NCBI GenBank assembly: GCA_023375785.1
Contig: SZWC01003636.1
Location: 117,207 to 181,206 of the forward strand
Direction: 5' to 3'
DNA length: 64,000 nucleotides
From: Penium margaritaceum
Lineage: Eukaryota > Streptophyta > Zygnematophyceae > Desmidiales > Peniaceae
The stretch's first letter is position 1. Each line of letters opens with the position of its first letter. Below, in pieces: positions 10,495 through 21,874 of this stretch. The position numbers and the translations under genes are program-made. The notes below the pieces were generated by a model. That model did not search any database. It was not told the origin of the DNA and saw only the letters and a program-made list of their open reading frames with translations.

Positions 10495-13090
10495 GTGCTG
10501 GAGGGACAACAGACGCATTAAGTATCTGGCGACAAACTCGCACGAGTCCTCAGCGTATCTCCACCATTAAGAAAATCATAGACTTTGCGACGACAATGGT
10601 GAACGGAGCAAGCGAAACCCGCAACCAGAAGTAGTCCCCGGCGACTACTCCGGTGATGGCGGATCAGCACCACGCAAACAACGACGCTCTCCAGGCAAAC
10701 CAGGCAGTAGTAACAACCTTCGTGGTGAATGGTGCAGCACCAACGAACCCGACGGCTAAACAGGTGAGGGACCCCTTGGGCTCAGCAAACATTTCTCCCA
10801 CGCCGCGGCCTGTTGGGATGACACCTGGCGCAGTGGGAGGCACCGGCCGACAAGCGCGAATCAACGAAGACCTGTACCGGAAATTGTAAGGAATTGAGAG
10901 TCTCAACACCCATCTTCTCCAACAGCTCAACGAGGCGATGGAGGAGCTTCGAGTTTCTCGTGCATGCGAATCAGTACTCACCGAGAGAAATCTGCAACTC
11001 TTGAGTGAATCCCAGATTCGACCGGCACTTCCCGAGACGTTTGATCCTCCAAACTCCAAGGGACCGACAGTTAGGATGTGGCTGACAAGTTTAGAGATGT
11101 ACTTCAACGCTGCTAGGGTCAATAATGACAAAGAGAAAACTCAACTTATGGCCTCGCTTGTTCGTGGTACAGCTTTGAGTTGGTGGTCCAATTTAAATGC
11201 CATCCAACGCCATCATGAGACCGGCAAAGCTACATCAACAGCTCACACGACCACTCTCACATCGTTGACCACAGGTGTACTACCTCTCGAGCACATTAAT
11301 GCAACGTGGCACGACTCCCCTCACGTCATCGGAAACGTGGAGTGACTTCATGCACGCTATACTCGCTTGTCTTGGGAATCTCAATGAGACGTTTGATGCA
11401 TGGGATAGACTCCAATGTGTGCATGAGCAGTCTAGCATGGCAGAGGATACTCGGCTTTTCTGCAAAATCATCAGTGGCAATGACCTCGACCCCAATGAAT
11501 TATGTTTCTACTACAACAATTGACTCAAACAAGACATTCAGCGAGCGATCACCATTTTAACCTTCCGCAAATGATCGCAGCAACCGACCGCATCGATAGT
11601 GCTGATTACGATACTCGGATACTCCAATGGCTGGCGACCCCAAGGCCTCAATCCTTACCGTGGCGTAGGGAAGTCGTAGTCAACAGAAACCTCGTCTCTA
11701 ATGGAGATTAATGCCGTCGATCAGCCCAATCAACAGCTATGGTGGACTTGCGGGAAACCGGGTCATATCTTGCATGACTTGCGAAAGCAGCATCAACAAG
11801 CCAAAAAGGTGGGGAAAGTCGCAGAAAAAGAGCGAAGATTCGGGAAACAACAAAGGACAAGACTAGACAGAAAAGCTCCTGTCCGGTTGGAAACGTTTGC
11901 GCTGACCGATTGCCCATCTAAGCGGCTCACATCGCTGTAGACAAGGGTTCATGAAATTGCAAACTTTGATGAAGGGTACGAGGACGGCGAATCAATGATA
12001 CTGTTATGGGTGCAACTGAGGGGTTGTAAAAGTCACAGAACCATGCCAGCACTGCTAGATGGAGGAGTTTCTTATAGTTTCATCAGCAATGGCATGGTTC
12101 AAAAGTTGGGTTTGCAGACCAAACCAGGAGTGTTTGAAGGCAAAACCGTTGACAAAAGGCTAAAAAACCGTTGACTTTGCAAACCACTCCAGCTACAAAT
12201 TGGAGATCTGCACGACGTAAAGGTCTGGAGGACTTGCCCAATGAGCGACCACAAAATCATCCTCGGGTGAGATTTCCTGTACCGACACAATCCGCAGGTC
12301 CATCGGAGCATCGGAGCATCGGAGCAGTATATGTCAGAAGTAATGGCAGAAAGCTACACATGTCTCTGGTTGAGTGACCCAAGACAGTTCCGAGAAGAAG
12401 CAGAAATGAAGCAACATAGGAAGTTGCGGCAGCCACAAAACGCCAACCGATATCTCTTGACCTGGCCAAGTGATACCTGAAGCGCGGTGCCCAAGCGTGG
12501 CTAGTCCATGTGGAGGCAAGGGAAACGAAAGAAATCGCGACTGTCGAAGCAACATCAATGATCTCAACACCTGCAAAGTTCACAGTCGTATCGAACGGGT
12601 TTGCGGAGCTTATCGAGGAGTTCGAAGGGGGTCTTCCCAACAAACTACCCCGAGAGCTGCCACGGCAATGCAACATCTACCATCACATAGACCTAAAGCT
12701 AGGCAGCAGACAGACAATGAAGGGGACCTATCAGATGAGTGATCACGAGCTGACCGAACTCAAGAAGCAACTGGATGACATGCTCGGGCAGGGGTTCATC
12801 CGACCCTCCACGTCACCCTACACAGCACCAGAGTTTTTTTGTGAGAAAGAAAACAAGAAATATGCCAATGAACGTGGAATATCGAGTGTTGAACGACATC
12901 ACCATCACAAACCGCTATCCCCCCCTGTGAGCAAATGAAGTTTCCCACCGACTACGTGGGGCCCAAATTTCCCGCAAAATCAACCTACGCAACGGCTATC
13001 GTCAGATCCGCGTATCTGATGAGGACATTAAGAAGACAATATTTTGCACCAGATATGGGCATTTTGACTTCACGGTCATGCCGTTTGGAC

Positions 13091-13754
13091 TAAGGCTGCA
13101 CATGATTCCTATCCGTGGTGATTCAGAGGGATCCTGATACGTGCGACGGGTCCTCCACCTGGATCCGGATCCGGGGTAACGGATCCTTGGATTCACGAAT
13201 CCTTGGATTCATGGATCTTGGATCCGGATCTGGGGGGTCATGCACCATGCATGGTATATTGCGTTGGTGTCGTGCTTGTAAACAGTATGTCAGTGCAATT
13301 GCCACGGACGGCTTGCGCTGTTGTGGACCACTGATGTTGCGACGATGTCCATCGATGGCTAGCTATGCCCAATCCATAGACGACCATCAATTTGTGCTGC
13401 TGATATTGTGGGGCTACAGGTGGTTGGTCAGTCGACATATAAGAAGATATGAGACCAATGAACATAGGATCGCCAGCTCCACACTAGTGATTTGACAGGT
13501 TTCACGTGGTTGACATGCATGATGCATGTGCCAACCACGCAGACGTGTCGTGAAAAAGTTTGCCGGTCGAAAGTATGCCGTGCATGTTGAGCTGTTCGAT
13601 TCTGAATGTGCAAATGAGTGTGCTACGCGGATGGCCTGAGCCGGACGTCTAGTCGGTTTTTTTACCCCAAACCCCTCTCCCTCTGCCCTAGGATCTGAGT
13701 TAGGATCTGCCAATACAAGCCGGATCCACAATCCTGGATCTGGAACTGCGAATC
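13091..13754 (+). mobile_element. M1, hAT-type MITE truncated at its right end
   Basis: Begins TAAGGCTGCACA at 13091, the terminal inverted repeat of the family seen whole at 34918-35636. The left arm is studded with GGATCC-type subterminal motifs. The middle (ggctacaggtggttggtcag, the TTTACCCC run and the right-arm GGATCC motifs) follows the order of M2. The right terminal repeat is absent: at about 13754 the sequence passes straight into the shortened 3' LTR of G3. No transposase is encoded. The insertion point lies inside RT of G2, after ccgtttggac. Confidence 0.8.
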
Positions 13755-13882
13755 AGTTTTGGGCCACATCATCGGCGGAGGACGGATCACCACCTGAGGT
13801 CGATGTGTTGTGGGTCATGAGTGTATTGATAGAAATTCCCATTCACAGATTTTAGGGACTAGTGAATGACAGGGACGTAACA
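13755..13882 (-). repeat. shortened 3' LTR of G3
   Basis: On the minus strand a purine run (ctaaaagggagggggggg) is followed by TGTTACGTCCCTGTCATT starting at 13882. The next about 125 bases align with the first part of the 5' LTR at 18673-19201 (shared blocks near tttagggact and gaggtcga). The remainder is absent, ending where M1 begins. Because one LTR is truncated, no target duplication can be checked. Confidence 0.75.
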
Positions 13883-16800
13883 CCCCCCCCTCCCTTTTAG
13901 CTGCGACGTCTCGGCGCGTTAGCAGACGTAGATCGGTAACGACGGTAGTAGCCGTCAATCAAATGATCGATGTCTTGGAGGTTTTTTTAGGGTTCCTAGC
14001 TGTTGTAAACGTCGTCATAGCCATGCTAATTGACCAGATACTTGGTTATTTTTCCACGGTATTGATGTTCGAGGATATATTCAATCACGTACTCCATATC
14101 CCCATACACTTGTACAAGAGGTAGAGGTGCGACGTCTCTGTCGGGGAAGTTCGTAGTTGGGTCCCGGTAGTATTTAAGCACGCTGATGTGGAAGATAGGA
14201 TGGATCGTCATGTTGTCAGTCATGCAAAGCCAAGCGATGACACGGGTTTGCAGTCGCTCAATCTCAAATGGTCCCAACCAGTGGGGTTTGAGTTTTGCGA
14301 AGTGTTGTCTTCGGAGTTCAATTTTCGCGAAGCTGAGGAGGATGCAATCGCAAGCACGGAACACATCATCACTGCAATGTCGGTCGGCCGCTCGCTTCAT
14401 ATATGCTTGAGTCTTTGCAAGGGTCTGTCGTGTTTTCTCCCAAAATCTTGCAAAGTCACTGCGGGGGATATCGACCACGGAGATGTTGCGTCGACTCTGT
14501 AATCTAGACAGTGTGGCGGGAAGTTTTCTGTTGAAAGGGATTTTTCCTGTTGCGGTGGAAGTGGTGGAATTTTATCTGAGTGCGGCGGCTGGCAGTTTGG
14601 CCGTCCAATCGATGCTGTGCAGCTCACATAAAGTGCAAAGAAACTGCTCGAGTATCTGATTGGTCCGCTCTATTTTCCAGTCGGTTTGAGGATGGAACAT
14701 CGTCAATAGCTGGATCCCAACTTCCATAACGCGTCATCAGTTTGCACCAAAAACTACTAGTGAAGCGGCCGTCTTTTTTGTTGATGACAGTGTGTAGCAC
14801 GCCGTGCAGCCGCACGATGTAGTTTGAGAATAATTGCGCTGTTCCCTTTGTAATGACGGTGGTCGTTGTCAGTATTAAGTGTGATACTTTTAAAAATCTT
14901 TCCACCATTATGAGGATAGCGTCTTAATGTCAGCTTCGTCAAGAAATCCATGCTGATGTCAATCCACGGTTCTGTCCCCAAAGGTAGTGGTTGTAGTAGT
15001 CATGCTGGCCTCGTGCAATGACATTTTTGTCTCAGACACATGCCGCATGATTTGTAGAAGGTTGACACATTTGTTTGCATCTTGTCCCACCAGTAGTACT
15101 TTGCGAGATTCTTGAGCGTCTTGTTATCACCGAAATGTCCACCTGGACCGATGTCATTGTATTCCTCGAAGAGCATTATTTGCAGCTCTTTGTTCAGTGG
15201 AATGATGAAATGGCGAGTAAATGGTCGCCGCTCGTAGAGGCCGTCAAACCAGAACTTGGTCTTGTCGTATTCGCCGAACTCCGTTAACCCTTTGTCAACA
15301 TTCTCGCAAGATACGGGTCTCGTTCGTCAAGCAACATGTTGATCTTGGCCATTAAATCCGGTCGTCGAATCATAGTATCTGCCGGATAAGCTTTTCTAGG
15401 CCAATACTCAATTTCATACTTGAAGTTGGACTCAAGGAACTCCATCCATTGAGTATTTCAATGACTTAGATTTGGTTTATTTTTGCACGTGATGGTCCGT
15501 GCGGACAATGCATCTTTGACATTCCAGGTAGCACTGCCATGTCTTGAATGCGTGTACAGCTGCAAGCATTTCTTTCTTTTGCACTGCGTAGTTGAATTCC
15601 GGCCCGCAGTTTTCTTGACATGTACGTGATTGGTTGTTCTCCACCGCCGTTGTCTTGGAGGAGAACGGCTTTGATGGCTCGATCAGATGCATCGGTGGCC
15701 AAGATGTAGTCCACCGTTGGATCTACCAATCGCAAGGCTGGTGCCGAGGTAAGAGCGTTCCTCAAAGAGTTGAATTCTTCTTGTTCGCTATCTCTCCAAT
15801 TTCACTCAGTGGTTTTTTTAGTGAGATCGGAGAGAGGCGCTGACACTTGAGTGTATTCCCTTTACGAATCAAGGGTAGTATTTGCAGAAGCCCAAAATAC
15901 TTGGATGTCCTGAACATTTATAGGCGTCGGCCAATCAGCGACCGCCTCTACCTTTTTGGGATCCATGGTGATTCATCCGCCGTGGATGATGTGGCCCAAA
16001 AACTCGACCAAACGATGACGGACGGTTCATTTTGAGAGTTTTTAGAAATTTTTTCTCTTTGTAAAATCTCAAGAACTCAGAAATGTCCATTGTGCTCCTC
16101 CGGGTTGCGGTTGTACACAAGAATGTCGTCAAGATACACGACGACAGATTCATCGAGGTACAGGGAAGAGATGTCATTTATTGTCGCCATCAATGTTGCG
16201 GGGGCATTTTTTAGTCTGAATGGCGTGATCATAAACTCTAAAAGCCCATATCTAGTGCAGAATGCCATAATCTCAACATCCTTATCAAATTAACGGGTCT
16301 GATGATAGCTGCTGCGTAGGTCAATTTTACTGAAAATCCGGGCCCCTCGGAGTTGGTCGAAAGGTTCACCTGCTCGTGGAAGAGGCTAGCGGTTTGTGTT
16401 GGTGATGTCATTCAATGTTCGGTACTTTTTGCACATCCTCATCTCTTCTATCATATTTTTCACATAAAACACAGGTGTCGCATATGTTGACGTGGAAGGC
16501 CTGATGGACCCCTGACCTAGCATCTTGTTGAACTGTTTCTTGAGTTTAGTCTGCTCGTGATCGCTCATCTAACAAGCCCCCTTTCGTGTCGGTCTACTAT
16601 CCGACTTCACGTCTATTTGATGGTCGATGTTTCGCTGTAGAGGAAGCTCTCGGGGTAGTTCATTGGGGACAACCTCTTCAAACTCCTTGATGAGTGTTGC
16701 AAAATCCTTCGGTACTGCTACAAACTTCCAAGGTGTCGAGGCGGTCATTGTCGCCTAAGCAGCTGTAATTTCTTCTACTTCCCCTGCTTCTGCGTGGACT

Positions 16801-18672
16801 AACCACGCTTGAGCTTTACGCTTCAAGTACCACTTGCCCATGTCCAGGGATATTGGTTTGCATTTTGTGGCTGCCGCAACTTCCTCTAGTGCTTCCACCT
16901 CTGTTGCTTCCCGTAATTGCCGTTACGTCCTGGATCGATCGACCAGAGGTAGATGTCATTTTCTGCAAGTGATGCTGACGTAAAAAAACTCGCTGCTCCA
17001 GTCCACTTACGGATTACACATGTATAAGAAACCTCGCCTAAGGATAATTTTTTGGTCACTCATTGGGCAAGTTCTCTACAGTGTTGCGTTGTGTATATCT
17101 CTAATCTACAGTTGGAGTGTTTTGCGAATTCAACAGATGTTCAGTCTTCCATGACAGGTTTTCCTTAAAAAATCCTTCTTTGGTGTGCAAACCCAACTTT
17201 CAAATCATGGCATTTATTACAAAGCTGTAAGAAGCCCCTCCATCCAATAATCTTGGTACCTTTTTACGACATTTCCAACCCCTCGGTTATACTCTTGGCT
17301 GTGTCGCCGGTTGGTCGACCTCGTATTTCTTGTCAAACTTTGTAATCTCAGGAACCCTCGTCTACGGTAATGTGAGCTGCTCGCATGGAAGATCCGTCGG
17401 TGCAAAATTATCCCATCGAATAGGAGCCTCGCCACATACTTCTGCCCTTTGCTGTTTCCCAACTCCTTATTTTACCTACGACTTCCCCTCCCTTTTTGGT
17501 TTATTAATATTGTTTCTGACAAGTGTGCGACATAATGACCCCCCTTCCCACAAGTCTAACAGAGCCGTTGATCGCGTTGATCGGTCTCCATCAGAGTCAA
17601 GGTTTTTGTCAACTGTGACTTCCTTTTGCCATGATAAAAGTTGTAGTGTTTGGGTTGCGAGCCGTTTGATTCCTGCATCCGAGCATTCTCGTTGGCACTG
17701 TTGATGCAATTGGCTGCTGCAATCATTCTTAGAATGTCATGTTGGATGCAAAAAATTTCAATTGCTCATTGAATATCGTGCCTGTGGCCATTGTTGTAGC
17801 AGAAACACAATTAATCGGGGACGAGGTCACTTCCAGTAACGATTGTATGGAACTTCCAAGCATACTCTGACACTCTTGACTGCTGATGCAAACATTGAAT
17901 TCTTTACCGTGTGTCAACTTTTGTTCAACTTCCCAAAGCGAGCGAGAGTATCATGCACAAAGTCGCTCCACGTCTCCAGTGGCGTGAGAGAGTCATGCCA
18001 CGTCAAATTAATTTGATCGAGAGGTAGTACGCCTGTGGTCGACGATGTGAGAGCGATCACGTGAGTCGTTGATTTGGTACCATTGGTCTCCTGCTTCCAT
18101 TGGATGTTGTTTAGATCGAACCACAAACTTAAATCTGGGATTCACTGGAGAGTTGAAACTTTCTCTCAGTGAGCACCACTTTGTGCACACGAGAATTCTA
18201 AACCTCCTCCATCACCGTGTTGACTTGTTGGAGCAGACGGCTGTTGAGGCTCTCGAGTCCTGATAACTTCTGTTACAGGTCTTCATTGGTTCATGCTCTG
18301 ACCGGTGCCTCCCATCATGCCAGCTTTCGATCCGACGGGCAGCGGCGGGGGCGAAGGGTTTGCTGAGCCCAAGGGGTTTGTCACCAGGTTGACCGTTGGG
18401 TTTGATGGTGCCGTGTCATTCATCGCAAAAGTGGCCACTATTGTTTGGTTCGCCTGGATAGGGTCGTTGCTCCTGTGCAGCTGATCCTCCATCACCAGAG
18501 TACTCGTTGGAGACTGCTGATTGTTGCTGGTTGCACTCGCTCCTTCACCATTGTCGTCGCAAAGTCTGCAGTTTTCTGAATGGTTGAGATATGCTGAGGA
18601 TGTGTGTGAGGTTGTCGCTAGGTAGTTCATGCATTGATTTTTCCTCCAGCACCGCTATGCACTGATACCAAG

Positions 18673-19201
18673 TGTTATGCCGAGCGGAACGTACGTGGTT
18701 TTCAGGGATGAGGTGCAGGAAAAAAATACAATTCGAGGATTTGGGACAAATGGATACCTTGTATTAAGCATTAAATGTACTTTGTATTAAGTTTTGAGTG
18801 ATTCAAGAACATACATACAATGTCGAGAATGAGAATGAGGCATATGTTGGGTCCTCAGTACTCGAGCCAAGCAATGCGTGTGAGATTGTGCCATGAGTGG
18901 CTGCTTCAAGAAGCCCTGCCGAGAAGTGAAGGGGCTTCAATAATATCGGAGTGTTGAGAATTCAACCGATAACATCGAAACATTAGATATATTTTGTGAC
19001 ACTTCTATTGACCCCTCTAAAAGGTGGTCAAAGTTGTCAGAAACTTTTGGAACGGAACACCGAAGACCGGGGCAGTTGGCCAAAATATCCTCGGCCGAAC
19101 GGTGTAAAAATCTTGAGGTCGACACGTGGTAGGCCATGAATGGAGTGATGGAAATACCCACTCGACGAGTTTAGGGACTTGTGTATGCCAGGGCCATAAC
19201 A
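18673..19201 (-). repeat. 5' LTR of G3 (529 bp)
   Basis: Minus-strand start TGTTATGGCCCTGGCATA at 19201 and end GGCATAACA at 18673, giving perfect 7-bp terminal inverted bases TGTTATG/CATAACA. The primer site TGGTATCAGTGCATAGC follows two bases later (read at 18670 downward). The length agrees with the other family LTRs (522-551 bp). Confidence 0.85.
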
Positions 19202-19739
19202 TATGGAATCATTATTATGCCCGTTGAATCTAAGGGTAAGGTAGTGTCTTCTCTTGTCATGTTTTTCATGTCATTCATGCAGTGACAATGAACGATGGCT
19301 AAAGTTTAATGTAAGAGTGACCAATGCTGTTGACATAAACAAAATAACATAAGTCCTGTGTTCAGCCATTGTGGATGAGAGGGTGTTGTACTACGCGGTC
19401 ATTTACTTGTTCCCCTTAAGTGTTGTTGCCATTTGCTGCTTTTTAGTATTCAACCTCCCCTCCCAGATTTGCCTATGTATCACATGCCAATCTGGCATTA
19501 GCCTTGCTGGCTGCCAATTAAAATTGACTAATCCAGTTGTTGCCGCATGTTGTGGTTGATGCCGACCCATTATTGTGCATGTTGTAGTTAATGCGGCCAG
19601 TCTGAGGACGTCAATGTTTGACTTGCATAGACAAAAGAGATAAATTGTCTAGTGCTACGTGTGGCAATTGTTTCTTGTCCATATGTTTTTCCTTAGCGCG
19701 TATACGATTGCGTTGGTAATCGTGGTAAGGACATCCTTC
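19202..19739. other. no recognisable gene; probable 5' flank of a MULE copy
   Basis: About 540 bases, AT-richer than the neighbours, with no long open frame and no family resemblance I can name. It lies between the 5' LTR of G3 and the first sequence shared by the two MULE copies, so it may hold the MULE end, but I see no convincing terminal inverted repeat. Confidence 0.4.
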
Positions 19740-21430
19740 TCTGAAACTCTGTTGCCACTGCTGTCAATTATCTCGCTTGCTAGGAACGATTACCATCAAT
19801 GTTGTCTTGTCTACGCCATGGGCTACTCCTGTTAGCGGTAGTGAGGCAGAAGCGATGGAGGAAAATTCTGCTGCACTCCTTAAGACTGGACACATCGTGT
19901 ACTTAGTTCTTAGGTTACAAACGTCATATCCACTTGGACCAAAGATGGCGTTCGAACTCAATTGGGCCACCAGTTGTGTGCGCATGTCTCAGGATCCTCC
20001 ACCTATGAATCCATCACGTCTCACCTCAAGACCACTACACGACCAGCAAGGTCTAGTCTCCCCATCCCAAGTCCATGTTTATGACGAGGAATTGAGGCAT
20101 GAACATCAACCTTATGTTCTTACTATCACGCCTGAGCAAGTAGCTATTCTTGTCTTTGGCCCAGTCCTTCATGACATGGACATGGTAGTCGTGATTGTGT
20201 CCTCAGTACCTAACATCTGCTGAAATTCCTGTGCCGTTGTTCTTTCAAACTTTCTTATATGTCTGTCCTTGTGCAATATCCCCAGGTAACGAAGCTGACT
20301 GTTGGGCCCCAAAATGCCGGAAGACGACAGATATCTTCACGTCAGGGATGGAGTTCCCCAACATGTATGAGGCTAGGGCTATTGTGGAAGACTACTTTGT
20401 AGACCCGGATTGAGGCATGTTGTGGCCAGTACGGAGACAAGAGGTATCCGTGGCTGTTGAAATCTTACATGAATGCAAGCCATGGAAACGTTGTTGCGGG
20501 CCAATTTGTGGATGGCCACTCCTGTGTTCCAGGCACTGGTCATGATGATCCCGCGAGGACAGTGGATTGGGTGAGCCGGACAATTGCATTTACTCTCAAG
20601 CGGAATCCAACGGCAAACATGACGAATTTAGTGGTCATAGTGAAGAAGAGCACAAACAAGGGCGTGGACAATAACTGCGCTCAGACCAAGACTTATAAGG
20701 GCATAATGTGACCTAATGACAAGGTCGAGCTTGTTTTTAGTGTACAATGAAGAGGTACATATCTTTTCCTTTCTTTCTTATTTTATGTATACTGCCTTTT
20801 TTGTTGTATATATACACATATATACATATATATTTATATATGTATATATATATATTTCTTGGTGGCTAATTTTTCCAGCTCATGCGTGTGGACCGGAATA
20901 CACACGGGGTTGCTGTGGCCACTGAAGACGGCGTCTTTCTTTGTGCCTTTGTCACACTATGCACCACAATCCTTGACTTCCAACATGTCCACTGGCTATT
21001 GAATATGGATGGAACCGCTTGAGGAACAGGCACAAACAAGGGCTTCTCATCTGTCTATTTTTGCAAGGCTAATGAAAGCGTGGTGCCTATGGCGTGGGCC
21101 ATGGTAAGTGGAGAGAAAGAAGACTACTGGAATGGTTTTACTTCCACTTATCCTTGACGTATCCCATGGGTGTACACAATGGCACAATTATCATAGCTGA
21201 TAGAGAAAAGGACTTGCTCAATGTAATGTTTCAAGTCTCTAGCTCCTGCACGGAAGTCGTTGTCGGAGTTTGCATAATGAGGTCCGAAGCTTGCTTGAGG
21301 AGTTTTTCCCTCCGCGTCACTCGGGGGCAATTGTCACCAACGACCCGTGCAGGGAGACTCAAATATTTTGAGTCTTCGGAGGCCCATTTCTGTTTTTACC
21401 TTGCCTCCTCATTCTAGGTCCCAATGAGGA
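19740..21430 (+). pseudogene. MULE (Mutator-like) transposase, copy 1, decayed
   Basis: Shared with copy 2 at 26900-29650. An N-terminal region (ATPVSGSEAEAMEENSAAL, near 19815-19870) is followed by a Mutator DNA-binding domain: GMEFPNMYEARAIVEDYF near 20345-20400, then the Cys/His part around 20410-20600 (NASHGNVVAGQFVDGHSC, about 20469-20525), and NPTANMTNLVVIVKKSTNKG. The catalytic part after an intron keeps THGVAVATEDGVFLCAF near 20895-20950, PMAWAMVSGEKEDYW near 21085-21135 and ADREKDLLN near 21198. Stops interrupt the frame: a TGA follows DPD at about 20412, a TGA follows YKGIM at about 20709, and a further TGA closes the frame near 21156. The SWIM and zinc-knuckle end is missing; after about 21300 the likeness to copy 2 fades and G4 begins at 21449. 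Not a host gene. Confidence 0.72.
20755..20878 (+). other. probable spliceosomal intron in MULE copy 1 (124 bp)
   Basis: GT follows GAAGAG at 20755 and a pyrimidine-rich TTTTTCCAG ends at 20878. The coding match to copy 2 stops and resumes exactly at these points (VYNEE before; LMRVDRNTHGV after). Copy 2 has the same boundaries with an 83-bp intron. The extra length here is a TA-rich microsatellite at about 20806-20862. Confidence 0.65.
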
Positions 21431-21448
21431 GGGTTTTTACCTCGGACT

Positions 21449-21874
21449 TGTCAGTTTGCACAAGATTTTCCAGCTAAGAAGCTCGGAGTTGTCTAAACGA
21501 ACTCGAGATTTGATTTTGACACGTTGGCACGAAATCGTTGCGTTCGAGACACAATCCGTAATTTTGTGTCGATTTTGTTTGTGGAGCACTCGTTCTCACA
21601 CCGCTCCATCCCTCGTCCTTGCTCGCTATTGCAAGCAAGGAGGGCAAGCGAGGGAAAGGACACGAAACCACGAGCCTCGCCCTTGAGGCCCTCATGGCCC
21701 TCATGGCATCTGTGTTAGCGGCTGGTGGATCACCGGCGGGTGGCCGGCTGGTCCCGGCCGCCGGCCATCCACTGACCGGTAGCCAGCGGCCAGCCCTTGC
21801 AATAGCAAGGGATGGTTGCAAGCCATCCCCTCGCTATTGCAAGGTAGGAGGGCCGAACTGGCCCTCTCGCCACA
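21449..21874 (-). repeat. 3' LTR of G4 (about 426 bp)
   Basis: Minus-strand polypurine stretch catggggaggaa is followed by TGTGGCGAGAGGGCCAG from 21874. The lower end is placed at CTGACA (21449), which is less certain. The LTR is full of short palindromes, including cccttgcaatagcaaggg (about 21796-21813), cctcgctattgcaagg (about 21829-21844) and a GGCCGGC-rich stem near 21738-21785. No partner LTR is visible, so its age cannot be dated from LTRs. Confidence 0.55.

Larger units (their letters stand above)
9931..13090 (+). mobile_element. G2, 5' part of a Ty3/gypsy element
   Basis: Parts in order: LTR 9931-10474, primer site 10477, gag about 10653-11930, protease about 12040-12150 and the N-terminal part of RT about 12600-13085. 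Gag carries the retrotransposon-gag type core (FDPPNSKGPTVRMWLTSLEM, GTALSWWSNLNAI, about 11040-11210) and a degenerate zinc knuckle (CGKPGH near 11745-11765). The protease region keeps ALLDGGVSYSFIS near 12048. RT is recognisable from MSDHELTELKKQLDDML near 12735 to the GHFDFTVMPFGL region near 13060-13092. The rest of pol and the 3' LTR are gone where MITE M1 begins. Broken many times (about ten) and old. Confidence 0.85.
13755..19201 (-). mobile_element. G3, Ty3/gypsy chromovirus, reverse, nearly full length
   Basis: Minus-strand order: 5' LTR 18673-19201, primer site 18653-18670, gag about 17476-18630 (N-terminal Pro/Asn-rich region, capsid-like core), protease near 17210-17260 (LLDGGASYSFV), RT about 15960-16620 (VVYLDDILVYN near 16110-16145), RNase H 15466-15765 (YILATDASDRAIKAVLLQDN), integrase about 14300-15290, chromodomain about 14026-14110 (EYVIEYILEHQYRGKITKYL), polypurine tract 13883-13900 and a shortened 3' LTR 13755-13882. 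The chromodomain places it with chromoviruses, which are thought to steer insertion toward marked chromatin. Broken, with well over ten breaks; old. Confidence 0.88.

Noticed and set aside
20806-20862. TA-rich stretch as a replication origin or promoter
   Set aside because: It is a simple TA microsatellite inside the intron of MULE copy 1 and is absent from copy 2.
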